Of a stretch of DNA of 7,110 nucleotides, positions 6,600 through 7,110 are shown in pieces (the first letter of the stretch is position 1; each line of letters opens with the position of its first letter). The position numbers were made by a program, and so were the translations under genes. Source of the DNA: Bacteroidia bacterium (GTDB lineage: Bacteria > Bacteroidota > Bacteroidia > Flavobacteriales > Flavobacteriaceae). The stretch covers positions 1 through 7,110 of the forward strand of contig JAUICT010000097.1 of NCBI GenBank assembly GCA_030429325.1. The letters run 5' to 3'. Below the pieces are notes generated by a model. That model ran no database searches. It had not been told where the DNA came from and was given only the letters and a program-made list of their open reading frames with translations.

Positions 6600-7110
6600 A
6601 TGAGAGCTCTATTTAGCGCAATATGCTGCTTTTTTATATTCTCCATGGCAGTATGCGCTCAAAACTCCCCAGATTGTAGAACAGCAATTCCTGTGTGTGC
6701 AGATGCTCCTATTATGGGAACTACTGACGGAAGTGGTGATATTGATGATTTTGACCCCGAAGTGATTACCCAAACGGGTTGTTTGGAAAAGGGGAGCAAT
6801 AGTTCGGCAAATATAGAGAACAATACAGGATGGTATGTTTTTCGTGCCGGAACAGATGGGCAGATTGGATTTGATATTGAAGCGCTTCCCAATCCCGGTG
6901 GAGTTATCACAGCGGAATGGGATTTTGCAGTTTATGGTCCCTTTGATCAAACCACAGGGCAAAACTTTTGTACCATAGTTGGGAATGGGACCGCCCAGCC
7001 CATTCGTTGCAATTACGAAACCAACGATACCGGATTTACAGGAATTGGGGTAAATCCTGTGGATGGTAGGGAAGGAGCTCCTTTTGTAAAACAGAGCCAG
7101 AATACGTATG
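6600..7110 (+). CDS. Secreted protein, paralogue of the upstream T9SS adhesin (3'-truncated by window end)
   Basis: The frame starts at ATG 6600 and stays open to the window edge, giving 170 residues of an incomplete protein. A signal peptide is clear: MRALFSAICCFFIFSMAVCA, with probable cleavage before Gln21. The rest aligns with residues 22-140 of the gene at 4680. Shared features are SPDC (23-26), P.C at 31-33, DDF (49-51), TGCLE (59-63), GWYVFRAG (77-84), GQIGFDI (87-93), EWDFAVY (106-112), PIRCNY (134-139) and a following TGIGVNPVDG segment. Cysteines 26, 33, 61, 124 and 137 match the five in the neighbour. Compared with the neighbour, it has extra residues in two loops, near 94-105 and 113-131. 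Given the neighbour, a C-terminal T9SS sorting domain is expected beyond the window, but this is inference. The function of the module is unknown. Co-transcription with the upstream gene is possible, with a 117-base spacer. Confidence 0.88.
   Translation, partial: MRALFSAICCFFIFSMAVCAQNSPDCRTAIPVCADAPIMGTTDGSGDIDDFDPEVITQTGCLEKGSNSSANIENNTGWYVFRAGTDGQIGFDIEALPNPGGVITAEWDFAVYGPFDQTTGQNFCTIVGNGTAQPIRCNYETNDTGFTGIGVNPVDGREGAPFVKQSQNTY

Noticed and set aside
6645..6662. Possible lipobox (Cys19) in the second T9SS paralogue
   Set aside because: The residues before the cysteine are Met-Ala-Val, not the usual small residue at -1. An ordinary cleavage after Ala20 before Gln matches the neighbour better.
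6609..6962. A 117-codon minus-strand open frame at the right edge
   Set aside because: The plus strand here encodes a signal peptide and a module clearly homologous to the upstream protein, so the minus frame is a shadow.

Overview
The window looks like a chromosomal segment of a marine-type member of the Flavobacteriaceae (Bacteroidota). Four things support this. There is a type IX secretion system (T9SS) cargo protein with a gliding-motility-type C-terminal sorting domain. One promoter carries a perfect Bacteroidota -7 box (TAnnTTTG). Starts generally lack a Shine-Dalgarno sequence. The housekeeping proteins have Bacteroidota-like sequences. The genus cannot be fixed from this sequence alone, though Muricauda/Allomuricauda-like organisms would fit.

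Left part (15-4546): six genes, all on the minus strand, in two tight groups. The upstream group is folE (GTP cyclohydrolase I), cysS (cysteinyl-tRNA synthetase) and yidD (membrane insertion factor), with gaps of 15 and 19 bases. A 135-base gap with no gene follows. The second group is lgt (prolipoprotein diacylglyceryl transferase), a DUF192 lipoprotein and a GNAT acetyltransferase, with gaps of 4 and 0 bases. These are core functions: pterin/folate synthesis, translation, membrane-protein insertion and lipoprotein maturation. The DUF192 lipoprotein would itself be a substrate of Lgt encoded next to it.

Centre (4547-4679): a divergent intergenic region. It holds a clear -7 box for folE on the minus strand, a weaker plus-strand promoter candidate for the surface-protein gene, and an imperfect dyad between them.

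Right part (4680-7110): two plus-strand genes in tandem. The first is complete (600 aa) and encodes a secreted multidomain adhesin-like protein: signal peptide, Cys-containing N-terminal module, Ig-like/Bacteroidota adhesin modules and a T9SS type B sorting domain. The second begins at 6600 and runs off the window. Its first 170 residues are clearly paralogous to the N-terminal module of the first, with five matching cysteines. The 117-base spacer between them contains two inverted repeats.

I found no mobile element, CRISPR array, tRNA, rRNA or obvious defence system. The most distinctive feature is the tandem pair of T9SS surface proteins, whose N-terminal module has no function I can assign. 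The rest is ordinary core genome.
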